Positions 1 to 7,499 of a stretch of 8,682 nucleotides of DNA are shown piece by piece; position 1 is the first letter of the stretch; the number at the start of each line of letters is the position of its first letter. The notes under the pieces were generated by a model, which saw nothing but the letters and a program-made list of their open reading frames with translations, had not been told where the DNA came from and searched no databases. Source of the stretch: Desulfobacterales bacterium (GTDB lineage Bacteria; Desulfobacterota; Desulfobulbia; Desulfobulbales; BM004); contig JAUXHH010000062.1 in NCBI GenBank assembly GCA_030621655.1, positions 1 to 8,682 of the forward strand. The letters are read 5' to 3'. The position numbers and the translations under genes are program-made.

Positions 1-3
1 AAA

Positions 4-152
4 AAGGTTTCAAGGGGTCAAGGTTTCAAGGGTAAGACTTAAGTCAAGGCAGTGCAGAATGAAATATTAAAGGCAAATAGCAGCGAGATTAGAGAAATTA
101 CAATTGTTATTTTTATATTTTTTCACTTGACCCCTCGACCCCTTGAGACCTT
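4..152. repeat. Imperfect inverted repeat with 8-bp internal period
   Basis: Arms 4-23 and 133-152 are inverted copies of each other. Read as minus-strand RNA they give 18 Watson-Crick pairs, one G-U and one mismatch over 20 positions, around a 109-nt AT-rich loop. Each arm is made of degenerate 8-bp units with core CAAGGGGT: 11-18, 19-26 and 27-34 on the plus strand, and 138-145 and 130-137 on the minus strand. A 13-bp stretch (4-16) recurs exactly 16 bp later (20-32). A 10-bp palindrome, GACTTAAGTC, sits at 36-45. The second arm begins 7 nt after the stop codon of the SNF2 gene, so the structure would be transcribed with it. It could be a non-coding dispersed element (MITE-like or REP-like) or a 3'-end hairpin. 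The loop is too long for a classical terminator. I found no coding potential in 1-159. Confidence 0.7.
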
Positions 153-159
153 AAGTTCT

Positions 160-3100
160 TTACTGTTCCTGAATCAGTCCCAGCAACTCCTCAACTGAAA
201 TCCTGCTGCTCATCTCAGCCTCGGCAAGCAAGCTGTTGGCCAGGTCCCTTTTTTTGTGGTGCAGCTTGACAATCTTCTCTTCAATCGTATGTTGGGTGAT
301 CAACCTGTATATGGTCACCGGATGGACCTGTCCGATCCTGTGAACCCGGTTCGATGCCTGGTCCTCAACTGCCGGATTCCACCAGGGATCCATGTGGATA
401 ACATAATCTGCAGCGGTCAGGTTCAACCCCAGGCCGCCAGCTTTCAGGCTGATAAGAAACAAATCTCCCTGGCCCGCCTGAAAGGCATCCACTTCTCTCT
501 CCCGTTTTTTCACCGGAGTTGACCCGTCAAGATAACGATATTCTATCTTTTTCTTATCAAGAAAGGACCTGATAATCTGCAGGTGCCCGACAAACTGGCT
601 GAAAACCAAAGCTTTATGCCTGTTTTCCAGCAACTCATCAACCACCTTTTCAAAAAGAAGCAGTTTTGAGCTCTCAATATCGCTTTCAGGCATAACAAGT
701 CTTGGATTACAGCAGGCCCGGCGCAGCTTCATGATCTCGGCCAGGATTTTGACCGTATACCCTTTTGCATTATTTTTTCTCGCGGGAACAGTATTCACTC
801 CCTTGACCTTTCGATTCTGGATGGACATCTGCCTGTTAACCGTAAGATTTTCAAGAGCCTGGCGGCGCATTGCCTCATAAAATGCCAATTCTTTCGAATT
901 CATTTCAACCTGCAGCGTAATTTCTGTGCGTGGCGGCAGTTCTTCCAGTACCTGAGCCTTGTTGCGGCGCAATATAAAAGGCCGGATAAGCTTTTTGAGC
1001 TTTCTCCTGGCTACATGATCCCCAAAACGCTCGATAGGAACAGCAAATCTTCGATTAAAGCTTTCCAGCGACCCAAGAAGACCTGGAAGGATAAAATTAA
1101 AAAGAGTCCATAACTCCCCGAGGTGGTTTTCAATTGGTGTCCCGGTGGTCAAAAGCTTGAACCTGCCATTAAGCGACATTGCAGCCCGGGAACGCTTGGT
1201 TTCCATATTTTTTATTGCCTGGGCCTCATCAAGGACAATTATCTGCCAGTCTATACCGGCAAACAGCTTGGCCTCCTGCTGCAGAAGGGTGTAGCTTGTC
1301 ACCAGCACATCAAATTCCTTCAAGGATTGAACCAGATTCTTCCTGCTCCTGCTCCCCAGCAGATGCATTCTAAGTGTCGGGGCAAAACGTTTGGCCTCAT
1401 GCTGCCAGTTCATGCATACCGAAGTCGGTGCAACAACAAGGGAGGGACCATTAGGGGCCTTTTCCAGGATGATTGCCAGGGCCTGTAATGTTTTACCAAG
1501 ACCCATATCATCTGCCAGGCAGGCCCCTCCTCCCCAGTGCGCCAGTCGCGACAACCATTGATACCCCTCGATCTGATAATCCCGCAGTTCGGCCCTCAGT
1601 GTTGAAGGCACCTTTGGTTCAAGCGACTGTGCCTCATTGATCAACTGCAGTTGCTTCATCCAGGTTTCATCAGCTTCCAGGGCACCCAGACTTTTGGTTA
1701 TATTTTCCAGGGCCAGTGCCGCCAGCGGATGTATCCGCAACAACCGGTCTGATGCATCCTGCTTACCCGGCAATTCTGCAAAATAGGAGATATCATCCAG
1801 ACGGCGGCGGAATTCATCGGTCAAAGCAAGAAACTCCCCATTACCAAGCGGCAGAAACCGTCCCGAATTCCTGCGTGCCAGTTCCACAAGCCTCTTCATA
1901 TCGATAACCAGCGACTCATCAATGGAAAGGGATCCGGTCATCGCAAACCATGATAGCCGCTTGCTGTCTTTCATCCTGTGCACCTGGAGGCTCAGCTTAT
2001 CCATGGAGGCTACCTGCCGGACTGCAATTCGTTCCCCCTCAGGCCATTCAACGACCACCTCATCCATTACTTCCCGAAGTTGCAGCAGTACATCCAGGCA
2101 GATATCAGTCTCCTGCAGCACCCACTCCCGGCCTGTTTGTTCCAGCTCTGCCAGAGTCGGGCAAGCTTTCTCCACCTCCCTGGCCTTCTCTTCTTCAAGT
2201 CCGAGGTCTCTCCTGGTCTGGAGCCTCTGGCCGTCAACCTCGGCCATGATATTCTCAGTTCCCTGTCCCGGTTCTAAATATGGACCCTTGGTGCCAAAAG
2301 GTTTAACAAACATTGCCAGCTTGAAACCCGTTCCCAGAGGGATTAACTGTAAATGAATCTGCGGACTGGCTCCAACCTCCTTGATCAGGCCAGAGGTACC
2401 GTTCAATGTATTTATGGCATCAGCGTCAACGGCAATTGCCGAGTGCACTGTCATGAAAGAGGAAAGATTACTGACAGCAGCCATGACCTGTTTGCTGAAT
2501 GATGCCGGGACCTGCAGCCCCTTTCGGGAGATTATTCTGGCTATATCCTTATGTTTTTTTGTTACCTCTATAATTTTAAAACGGGTCGGGGTTTCCCTGA
2601 TAACCGAAACAGATTCTTCAAAAAAATCCTTCAAAAGCCTGACGCGCAGCCGGTTCTCTAACTTCTCTACCAACAGCTCCGGTTCCCCCCTGACAAACTC
2701 GACGGAAATATCTGGTGATTCCTCGAGAAAGAGCAATGGATGCCCCACCATTGCCGGCAAGGTCTGCTTGAGGTCAAAACGGTATGTAACGTTTTGATTA
2801 TTCTGTTCACGTTTTAAGGTTTTACAGACCCTTCTGTCAAAATCTGTCATGAAATCCAGCTTACGTCCCGAGAAAAGTCTGGAAAGCGCTATTGGTCTAC
2901 CCTTGCTCCACTTGTTTGAATTTACCCTCTGTTCCCGGGCAGTAATGGTAATTGCTCCATCCTGATAGCCGACCAGCCATATCATTCGGCAATTACTCGC
3001 AGTTTTTTGTGCGGAATTCTCAGAATCAGCCGTGATACTGATGAGTGCATTCAACCTTCTCTTCCATGCTTCCTCTAAAAGAACAGCATCAACGACAGAT

Positions 3101-4437
3101 GTCATTTTCGTCTGTTTGCGGATATTTTCTGCCATATCCAGCAGATCCTGGTTCTGTTCAACTTTACCGATCAATTCAGCAAATACCATGGCGATCCACA
3201 GGAAGCCGTTTTCCTGAGCTCTGTTGCATAAAAGCTTTAAAACTTCATGTGCTTCACCTCCATCATCAAGTTCAGGCAGTCCGCCACTCAACCAGAAATG
3301 CACCAGGATCCCAAGTAAAACAGTGATGCTGTTGGATGCCAGAACAGAAAAATCCTCCGGCAGGTCAACCGTTCCACTTTCCTGGGCTGACAGAAAATGT
3401 TCCAGCATCTCATATGCGCCTAAGAGCATATTGCCTGACTGCTGCGTACGCACTGTGTCAACAAATTTTCTTATCCTGCTGAAACTGCCTATATCTCCTG
3501 TTTTCAACAATGACAGGACAAATAACAGTCCGGCAATATTAGGAAAAAATACTCTTTTCCTGCCGGCAATTTTCTTCAACTGCTGCAAATCTCTTTCAAA
3601 CAGTTGGAGGGCCTGTTCATTGTTGCCGAGCATGAAATCAATACATCCCTCCATGCCGCTGGCAAAAAAAGATTCAGGATTTTCCCGGATAAGATTTGTC
3701 ATTTCCTGCAAATTGCCTTGCCACAGAAGGAAGGTTGCAAGCAAACGATAAAAAGGCAACCGCTCTTCGGATGGAATTGACTGAAGCGTTGCTTCGCTTC
3801 TCAGATACTCGAACGGTTTTTCAAGAAGAGTGAGATAATGGAGAGAAAAGTTCATCATCTGGCTGAGTATATAAAATTGCAAAGAAGGTGCTTGAACCTT
3901 CAGCCACTCAGAATCAAAGGGATTGTTGCAGAACCGTACAGCAGGAAAATGCCTGACAATCTCATCTTCGCACTGTTTATCAAGAAGGAGGTGCATGTTT
4001 TCAAGATGCACCATTTCGTTAGTATACAATCCAATTCTGTACTCACGCATAGCGCGCCAGCACCGCTGCGGCCATTTTGACTGGTATTGCGAAAAGGAAA
4101 TCTCTCCCTGAACAGCTTCGGCCATACCCCTATAGCTCCCTGCGGAAACAGCTTCCCTGCTCGCCAGTTCAATTAATTCTTCCGGACAACGGCAATCTTT
4201 GTCCAGCAGTTCAAGATCCTGGAGCTTTAAAATATAAGGGCTCAGGGCGGCTGAAGTCAGCCATTCTCCTTTTGGCCCCATAATCCTGGCCCTGCGAAGA
4301 CAATTTGCAAAAGTAATCCGGTTGACCGGCTCATAGATTATGGAGGCGAGCTGAACGAGTGATTTTTCGAAAGGGGGTAATGTTTGATAGGCAGCCGGGG
4401 GGCCGACTTCATCGGGATTGTTAGATTCTATAATCAT
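160..4437 (-). CDS. SNF2-family DNA-dependent ATPase (DEAD/DEAH helicase superfamily 2), large N-terminal extension
   Basis: This 1425-residue protein has a complete C-terminal Swi2/Snf2 motor that probably translocates on duplex DNA and remodels protein-DNA complexes. The Q-like motif LRDYQIEGYQWL starts near residue 951. Walker A is DDMGLGKT (976-983, Lys982). Motif Ia is VVAPTS, about 1001-1006. Walker B is DEAQ (1070-1073). Motif III is TTGTPIENHLGELW (1097-1110). Motif IV is KALVFSQF (1275-1282). Motifs V and VI are AGGLGLN and NRVHRIGQ, with the arginine fingers around 1364-1367. A basic segment in the 1150-1210 range sits between the lobes, where bacterial relatives also vary. Residues 1 to about 950 match no domain I can name. 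Residues 20-80 could be a winged helix, 200-460 look like TPR-type helical repeats, and about 480-560 hold an SKGRPIALSRL segment that I recall from other large bacterial SNF2 proteins. It is unlike RapA, whose motor is N-terminal. The ATG start has no Shine-Dalgarno and the N-terminus could lie elsewhere. Last gene of the cluster. The cellular role is unknown. Confidence 0.93.
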   Translation of the reverse strand: MIIESNNPDEVGPPAAYQTLPPFEKSLVQLASIIYEPVNRITFANCLRRARIMGPKGEWLTSAALSPYILKLQDLELLDKDCRCPEELIELASREAVSAGSYRGMAEAVQGEISFSQYQSKWPQRCWRAMREYRIGLYTNEMVHLENMHLLLDKQCEDEIVRHFPAVRFCNNPFDSEWLKVQAPSLQFYILSQMMNFSLHYLTLLEKPFEYLRSEATLQSIPSEERLPFYRLLATFLLWQGNLQEMTNLIRENPESFFASGMEGCIDFMLGNNEQALQLFERDLQQLKKIAGRKRVFFPNIAGLLFVLSLLKTGDIGSFSRIRKFVDTVRTQQSGNMLLGAYEMLEHFLSAQESGTVDLPEDFSVLASNSITVLLGILVHFWLSGGLPELDDGGEAHEVLKLLCNRAQENGFLWIAMVFAELIGKVEQNQDLLDMAENIRKQTKMTSVVDAVLLEEAWKRRLNALISITADSENSAQKTASNCRMIWLVGYQDGAITITAREQRVNSNKWSKGRPIALSRLFSGRKLDFMTDFDRRVCKTLKREQNNQNVTYRFDLKQTLPAMVGHPLLFLEESPDISVEFVRGEPELLVEKLENRLRVRLLKDFFEESVSVIRETPTRFKIIEVTKKHKDIARIISRKGLQVPASFSKQVMAAVSNLSSFMTVHSAIAVDADAINTLNGTSGLIKEVGASPQIHLQLIPLGTGFKLAMFVKPFGTKGPYLEPGQGTENIMAEVDGQRLQTRRDLGLEEEKAREVEKACPTLAELEQTGREWVLQETDICLDVLLQLREVMDEVVVEWPEGERIAVRQVASMDKLSLQVHRMKDSKRLSWFAMTGSLSIDESLVIDMKRLVELARRNSGRFLPLGNGEFLALTDEFRRRLDDISYFAELPGKQDASDRLLRIHPLAALALENITKSLGALEADETWMKQLQLINEAQSLEPKVPSTLRAELRDYQIEGYQWLSRLAHWGGGACLADDMGLGKTLQALAIILEKAPNGPSLVVAPTSVCMNWQHEAKRFAPTLRMHLLGSRSRKNLVQSLKEFDVLVTSYTLLQQEAKLFAGIDWQIIVLDEAQAIKNMETKRSRAAMSLNGRFKLLTTGTPIENHLGELWTLFNFILPGLLGSLESFNRRFAVPIERFGDHVARRKLKKLIRPFILRRNKAQVLEELPPRTEITLQVEMNSKELAFYEAMRRQALENLTVNRQMSIQNRKVKGVNTVPARKNNAKGYTVKILAEIMKLRRACCNPRLVMPESDIESSKLLLFEKVVDELLENRHKALVFSQFVGHLQIIRSFLDKKKIEYRYLDGSTPVKKREREVDAFQAGQGDLFLISLKAGGLGLNLTAADYVIHMDPWWNPAVEDQASNRVHRIGQVHPVTIYRLITQHTIEEKIVKLHHKKRDLANSLLAEAEMSSRISVEELLGLIQEQ

Positions 4438-4509
4438 GTATATAAAAAACGACTTTGTAGAGAGCCTGCCTGGCAGCGCCTTCAGCGCAATTTACAAGTT
4501 ACAAGCTCT
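4438..4509. other. Short spacer between cobA-hemD and the SNF2 gene, no terminator seen
   Basis: This 72-base gap has only a weak GCGC/GCGC stem around 4479-4492, about 20 bases away from a short T-run in the minus-strand direction, so it is not a classical intrinsic terminator. There is no convincing promoter or Shine-Dalgarno for the downstream SNF2 gene. A tandem 7-mer (TACAAG-T, TACAAG-C) lies next to the cobA-hemD stop. Read-through from the tetrapyrrole genes is therefore plausible but not proven. Confidence 0.4.
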
Positions 4510-6108
4510 TCAACCAGCAGGCTGTGAAGTAAAATACCCCACAATGCTTTCGACCAGGCTGGGAATTGTGTACTCTGCAGGTTGAACATCCACCGTCAAT
4601 CCATAACTTTCTGCAGTTTTTGCTGTTATCGGTCCAATGGCCGCTACTGCAACGTCTGTCATGAGCTTCTGCAGCTCGTCAGGACCACTTATATCCAGGA
4701 GCGTCACAAAATTCTTTACAGTTGATGAGCTTGTAAATGTCACCATTTCTACACTCTTTTCTTCCAGGGCCTGACGGAGATCATCCTTAAGTTTTTCACC
4801 GGCACTGCTTTGTGGCAGAACATTCTGATACACAGGGGCCAGCGTTACTTCAGCACCGGCACCACTTAATCTCTGCGGCAGTACTTCCCTCGCCTTCAAG
4901 GCCCTGGGAATAAGAATATTCAAACCTGCAACGCCATCATTAATCAGCGTTTCAGCCAGACCCTCCCCGGTAAATTCTTCAGGCAGCAGGTCAGCCTTAA
5001 TGCCCCGACCGGCCAAAGCTTCTGCCGTGACCCTGCCTACTGCTGCAACCTTGGGACCCTTGAGATCCCGAACATCCCTGCCCAACTCAAACAGACGTTT
5101 AAAAAAATAATCAACAGCGTTAATGCTGGTAAATAAAATCCAATTGCAGGTCTCTATATCTTCCAGAGCCCGGTCTAAAATCTCGTACGAATCAACCGGC
5201 TCGAGCGAGATGGTTGGATATTCAATGCACTCTGCCCCATAGTTCTCGAGCATATTTACAAGTTCGCTCGCCTGGTCCCTTGTCCGGGTAACAACCAAGC
5301 GCTTGCTGAACAGCGGCCTTTTTTCATACCAGTTTATAGTATCCCTCAGGTTGACAACCTCACCGATAATCACAAGAGACGGCGGCTTTATGTTATTTTT
5401 CCTTACAATCTCGGCGATATTTTCCAGGTTTCCCACAACTGTCCGCTGCTCAGAGGTGGAAGCCCAGCGTACAACAGCCACCGGCGTCTGCGGGTCCCGC
5501 CCGTGTTTGATCACCTTCTCAGTGATGGATTCAAGATTCTTTATGCCCATATACACCACGATGGTGCCAACACCTGTGGCCAGTTTATCCCAGGCAATAT
5601 TGCTGTCTTTTTTTGTCGGATCTTCATGGCCCGTTACAAAAGCAACCGTAGATGTATATTCCCTGTGGGTGATAGGAATGCCGGCATATGTGGCTGCAGC
5701 AGTTGCCGAGGTAACTCCGGGCACCACCTCAAATGGTATCCCTGCTTTAACGATCTCCTCAATTTCCTCACCGCCCCTGCCAAAAATAAAAGGATCGCCT
5801 CCTTTCAACCTAACAACCATTCTCCCGGACAGGGCTCTGTCAATAAGCATTTCGTTTATTTCAGCCTGGGTGTGGGTGTGCTTACCCCCTCCCCGTTTCC
5901 CGGCATAAATGAACTCTGCATCCTTGGGCACATACTTGAGAAGTTTTTTGCTGGCCAGGTAATCGTAAATTATCACCTCGGCTCTCTCCAGCAACTGCTT
6001 GCCCCTGACTGTGATCAAGCCTGGATCACCCGGTCCCGCTCCAACGAGATATACCATTGGGGCAGAATGTTTTTCTTTAGATTTCGCTTGTGATAACAAA
6101 CTGTTCAT
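4510..6108 (-). CDS. cobA-hemD: Bifunctional uroporphyrinogen-III C-methyltransferase / uroporphyrinogen-III synthase
   Basis: A 532-residue fusion of two cytosolic tetrapyrrole enzymes. Residues 18 to about 262 are the SAM-dependent methyltransferase, which converts uroporphyrinogen III to precorrin-2. Visible signatures are VYLVGAGPGDPGLIT (19-33), the SAM-loop motif GGDPFIFGRGGEE (103-115), VVPGVTSA (128-135) and TGH (159-161). Residues from about 270 to 527 are the HemD fold, which cyclises hydroxymethylbilane with inversion of ring D. It starts at RLVVTRTRDQ, and the conserved FTS segments of both halves are present (ILFTSINAV, VTFTSSSTV). This fusion is common in anaerobes that make siroheme, cobalamin or siroheme-derived heme. 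It lacks the CysG oxidase/ferrochelatase part, so precorrin-2 must be processed elsewhere. The gene sits 29 nt after hemC, which makes its substrate. The start is uncertain: AAGG lies only 2 nt before the ATG, a TTG at codon 4 would be better spaced, and Met18 sits right at the family's usual N-terminus. Confidence 0.96.
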   Translation of the reverse strand: MNSLLSQAKSKEKHSAPMVYLVGAGPGDPGLITVRGKQLLERAEVIIYDYLASKKLLKYVPKDAEFIYAGKRGGGKHTHTQAEINEMLIDRALSGRMVVRLKGGDPFIFGRGGEEIEEIVKAGIPFEVVPGVTSATAAATYAGIPITHREYTSTVAFVTGHEDPTKKDSNIAWDKLATGVGTIVVYMGIKNLESITEKVIKHGRDPQTPVAVVRWASTSEQRTVVGNLENIAEIVRKNNIKPPSLVIIGEVVNLRDTINWYEKRPLFSKRLVVTRTRDQASELVNMLENYGAECIEYPTISLEPVDSYEILDRALEDIETCNWILFTSINAVDYFFKRLFELGRDVRDLKGPKVAAVGRVTAEALAGRGIKADLLPEEFTGEGLAETLINDGVAGLNILIPRALKAREVLPQRLSGAGAEVTLAPVYQNVLPQSSAGEKLKDDLRQALEEKSVEMVTFTSSSTVKNFVTLLDISGPDELQKLMTDVAVAAIGPITAKTAESYGLTVDVQPAEYTIPSLVESIVGYFTSQPAG

Positions 6109-6110
6109 AT

Positions 6111-6114
6111 CCTT
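6111..6114 (-). promoter_or_regulatory. Closely spaced Shine-Dalgarno of cobA-hemD
   Basis: On the minus strand AAGG is followed by only AT before the annotated ATG, which is too close for efficient initiation there. The same AAGG is 11 nt from an in-frame TTG at codon 4. This is the only Shine-Dalgarno-like sequence in the 29-nt gap after hemC, so the true start may be the TTG, or initiation may be coupled to translation of hemC. Confidence 0.4.
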
Positions 6115-6137
6115 AATATTTTCTTTATATTCTTAAC

Positions 6138-7067
6138 TCAATCCTGGTCGTAAACCTCAGCAAGGATCTCTCTGGCGCCCATATCAAGAAGCTTGTTTGC
6201 CAGTTGGGTGCCAAGCTGCTGCGCCTGACCACTCAAACCTTTCATGGATTCCTTCAGCACCACCTTGCCGTCAATCGAGGCTACCAGTCCTGTCAGTTCC
6301 ACCTCGCCGTCACGGACCTCTGCGAAAGCGCCTATCGGCACCTGGCAGCCCCCTTCAAGCCGAGACAGAAAGCCCCGCTCTGCAGCAACAGCAACGGTTG
6401 TTTCTTCGTCATTCAAGAATGCAAGACCTTCCAACAGTTCATCATCATCCTTACGCAGTTCAATGCCAAGGGCTCCCTGCCCGACTGCAGGCAGCATTTC
6501 TTTTGCCGAAAAATATCCTGTTGCCCTGCTGCTCATGCCCAGGCGATTCAACCCTGCTGCTGCCAGAATAATTGCCTGAAATTGTCCTTCATCAAGCTTA
6601 CGAAGCCTGGTATCAAGGTTACCGCGCAGGTCTACTATTTTAAGGTCAGGACGCAGGGCAGCAAGCTGGGACCGACGCCTTAGGCTGCTGGTACCAACCG
6701 TTGCACCCTCCGGCAGATCACCAAAAGATGCAAACTTGTTTGCAATAAAAGCATCATGTGGATTTTCCCGCGGCGGAATAATACCTAAATGCAACTCTTC
6801 AGGCAATTCTGAGGGTACATCCTTCATGCTGTGCACGGCCAGGTCAACATCCTTTCGGAGCAGCGCCTCCTCGATCTCCTTAACGAACAATCCCTTGCCT
6901 CCCACCTTGGCTAAAGGCACATCAAGGATTTTATCTCCTTTGGTCACTATCTTAACCAGCTCCACCGACACGCCTGGATGCTGGGTCTCAATCTGATTTT
7001 TTACCCAGGTGGACTGGGTCGTGGCCAGGAGACTAGCGCGGGTGCCAATCTTTATATGCTTTTTCAT
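6138..7067 (-). CDS. hemC: Porphobilinogen deaminase (hydroxymethylbilane synthase)
   Basis: Polymerises four porphobilinogens head to tail into hydroxymethylbilane in the cytosol, the step before HemD. The 309-residue length is normal for the family. The N-terminal signature IGTRASLLA is at 7-15. HSMKDVP is at 79-85, with Asp83 matching the catalytic Asp84 of the E. coli enzyme. GNLDTRLRKLDEG supplies the conserved arginines. The loop EGGCQVPIGA carries Cys241, the residue expected to hold the dipyrromethane cofactor (Cys242 in E. coli). All key residues are present, so it should be active. Met1 is chosen because IKIGTRAS follows immediately, as in relatives. The Shine-Dalgarno is weak (GGGAAT at 7074-7079, 6 nt away). 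It lies 71 nt after the zinc ribbon gene with no terminator between, and 29 nt before cobA-hemD, so co-transcription is likely. hemA and hemB are not in the window. Confidence 0.98.
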   Translation of the reverse strand: MKKHIKIGTRASLLATTQSTWVKNQIETQHPGVSVELVKIVTKGDKILDVPLAKVGGKGLFVKEIEEALLRKDVDLAVHSMKDVPSELPEELHLGIIPPRENPHDAFIANKFASFGDLPEGATVGTSSLRRRSQLAALRPDLKIVDLRGNLDTRLRKLDEGQFQAIILAAAGLNRLGMSSRATGYFSAKEMLPAVGQGALGIELRKDDDELLEGLAFLNDEETTVAVAAERGFLSRLEGGCQVPIGAFAEVRDGEVELTGLVASIDGKVVLKESMKGLSGQAQQLGTQLANKLLDMGAREILAEVYDQD

Positions 7068-7138
7068 AATAGAATTCCCATAATATTATTTGTAATTTTT
7101 CTCTTTAAACTGTCAGATAACAGCTTACTTCCCTAAAT

Positions 7139-7363
7139 CTAATGGCATGTACTGCAGCTTGAACTGGAGCAACTGGAGCATCCTGACCCACTGCCCGAAC
7201 TCCCGGATGAAGATGAAGCGCCACCACTTCGATGCGCGAAAACAGACATCTGCTTTTGAAGATCATCACTCTTACAGTCCGGACAGCTCGGTTTACTGCT
7301 GCCCATGATCAGGGCTTCGAATTCCTTGCCGCAGGAGCGACAGATAAAATCAAATAAAGGCAT
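7139..7363 (-). CDS. FmdB-family small zinc ribbon protein with Ser/Gly/Cys tail
   Basis: A 74-residue protein starting MPLFDFICRSCG, the typical opening of the FmdB/CxxC_CxxC regulatory-protein family. Two knuckles, Cys8-X2-Cys11 and Cys27-X2-Cys30, should bind one zinc. From about residue 47 the chain is a Ser/Gly linker ending in Cys62-X2-Cys65 and Cys70-X2-Cys73 followed by a terminal His, a possible second metal or redox site. Similar low-complexity cysteine tails occur in other family members. The family is named after a putative regulator of formamidase, but its molecular function is not established, so I assign none. The start is well supported: GAGGAG lies 8 nt upstream, whereas a second ATG nearer to it is out of frame. 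It is the first gene after a promoter and probably heads the operon with hemC. Confidence 0.9.
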   Translation of the reverse strand: MPLFDFICRSCGKEFEALIMGSSKPSCPDCKSDDLQKQMSVFAHRSGGASSSSGSSGSGSGCSSCSSSSCSTCH

Positions 7364-7371
7364 ATGCCATA

Positions 7372-7377
7372 CTCCTC
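7372..7377 (-). promoter_or_regulatory. Ribosome binding site of the zinc ribbon gene
   Basis: GAGGAG on the minus strand, 8 nt before the ATG at 7361-7363. It supports this start over the out-of-frame ATG at 7368-7370. Confidence 0.8.
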
Positions 7378-7383
7378 ACATCA

Positions 7384-7410
7384 ATATTGAATAAGCAATT
7401 GATTCAATAT
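7384..7410. promoter_or_regulatory. Perfect 9-bp inverted repeat in the leader of the zinc ribbon gene
   Basis: ATATTGAAT (7384-7392) and ATTCAATAT (7402-7410) are perfect inverted copies separated by 9 nt that contain CAATTG. A further palindrome, TCAATATTGA (7381-7390), overlaps the left arm. The structure lies about 50-80 nt downstream of the predicted transcription start and ends 6 nt before the Shine-Dalgarno. It could be an operator or an AU-rich leader hairpin affecting translation. It does not match an FNR, Fur or riboswitch consensus that I can recognise. Confidence 0.45.
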
Positions 7411-7469
7411 ATTACTCACATTTCAGTCAAAATCATTGACAGCGGGATTGCACTAAAAAACCATCTGTC

Positions 7470-7499
7470 AGTATATCCTTATAATAGAGGAGCCGTCAA
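7470..7499 (-). promoter_or_regulatory. Sigma-70-type promoter for the zinc ribbon-hemC-cobA/hemD unit
   Basis: On the minus strand TTGACG (7494-7499) and TATACT (7470-7475) are separated by 18 bp, each matching the consensus at 5 of 6 positions. Transcription would start near 7463, giving a leader of about 100 nt. It lies downstream of the adk terminator, which fits a separate unit for the tetrapyrrole genes. Confidence 0.55.

Noticed and set aside
3900..4172. A 90-codon minus-strand frame inside the SNF2 gene
   Set aside because: It is out of frame within a continuous 1425-codon gene and has no recognisable product.
160..4437. SNF2 gene as part of a DISARM-, BREX- or restriction-type defence island
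   Set aside because: No methylase, nuclease, DUF1998 or phospholipase-type partner is present, and the neighbours are housekeeping genes. Solitary defence cannot be excluded but has no support here.
4438..4509. Terminator after cobA-hemD
   Set aside because: Only a 4-bp GC stem is possible, and the T-run is about 20 nt away. The CTGCC/GGCAG pair leaves a 1-nt loop.
5303..5908. A 201-codon plus-strand open frame opposite cobA-hemD
   Set aside because: It is antisense to a strongly conserved enzyme, its sequence resembles no family, and it has no ribosome binding site. It is a coding shadow.
7068..7138. Riboswitch or terminator between the zinc ribbon gene and hemC
   Set aside because: The 71-nt gap is short and AT-rich, and shows only a 4-bp CTGT/ACAG stem. 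No cobalamin-riboswitch-like conserved box is visible.
7436..7485. Plus-strand promoter: perfect TTGACA at 7436-7441 and TATAAT at 7480-7485
   Set aside because: The two boxes are 38 bp apart, neither has a partner at 16-18 bp, and no plus-strand gene follows. The 17-codon frame at 7530 has no Shine-Dalgarno.
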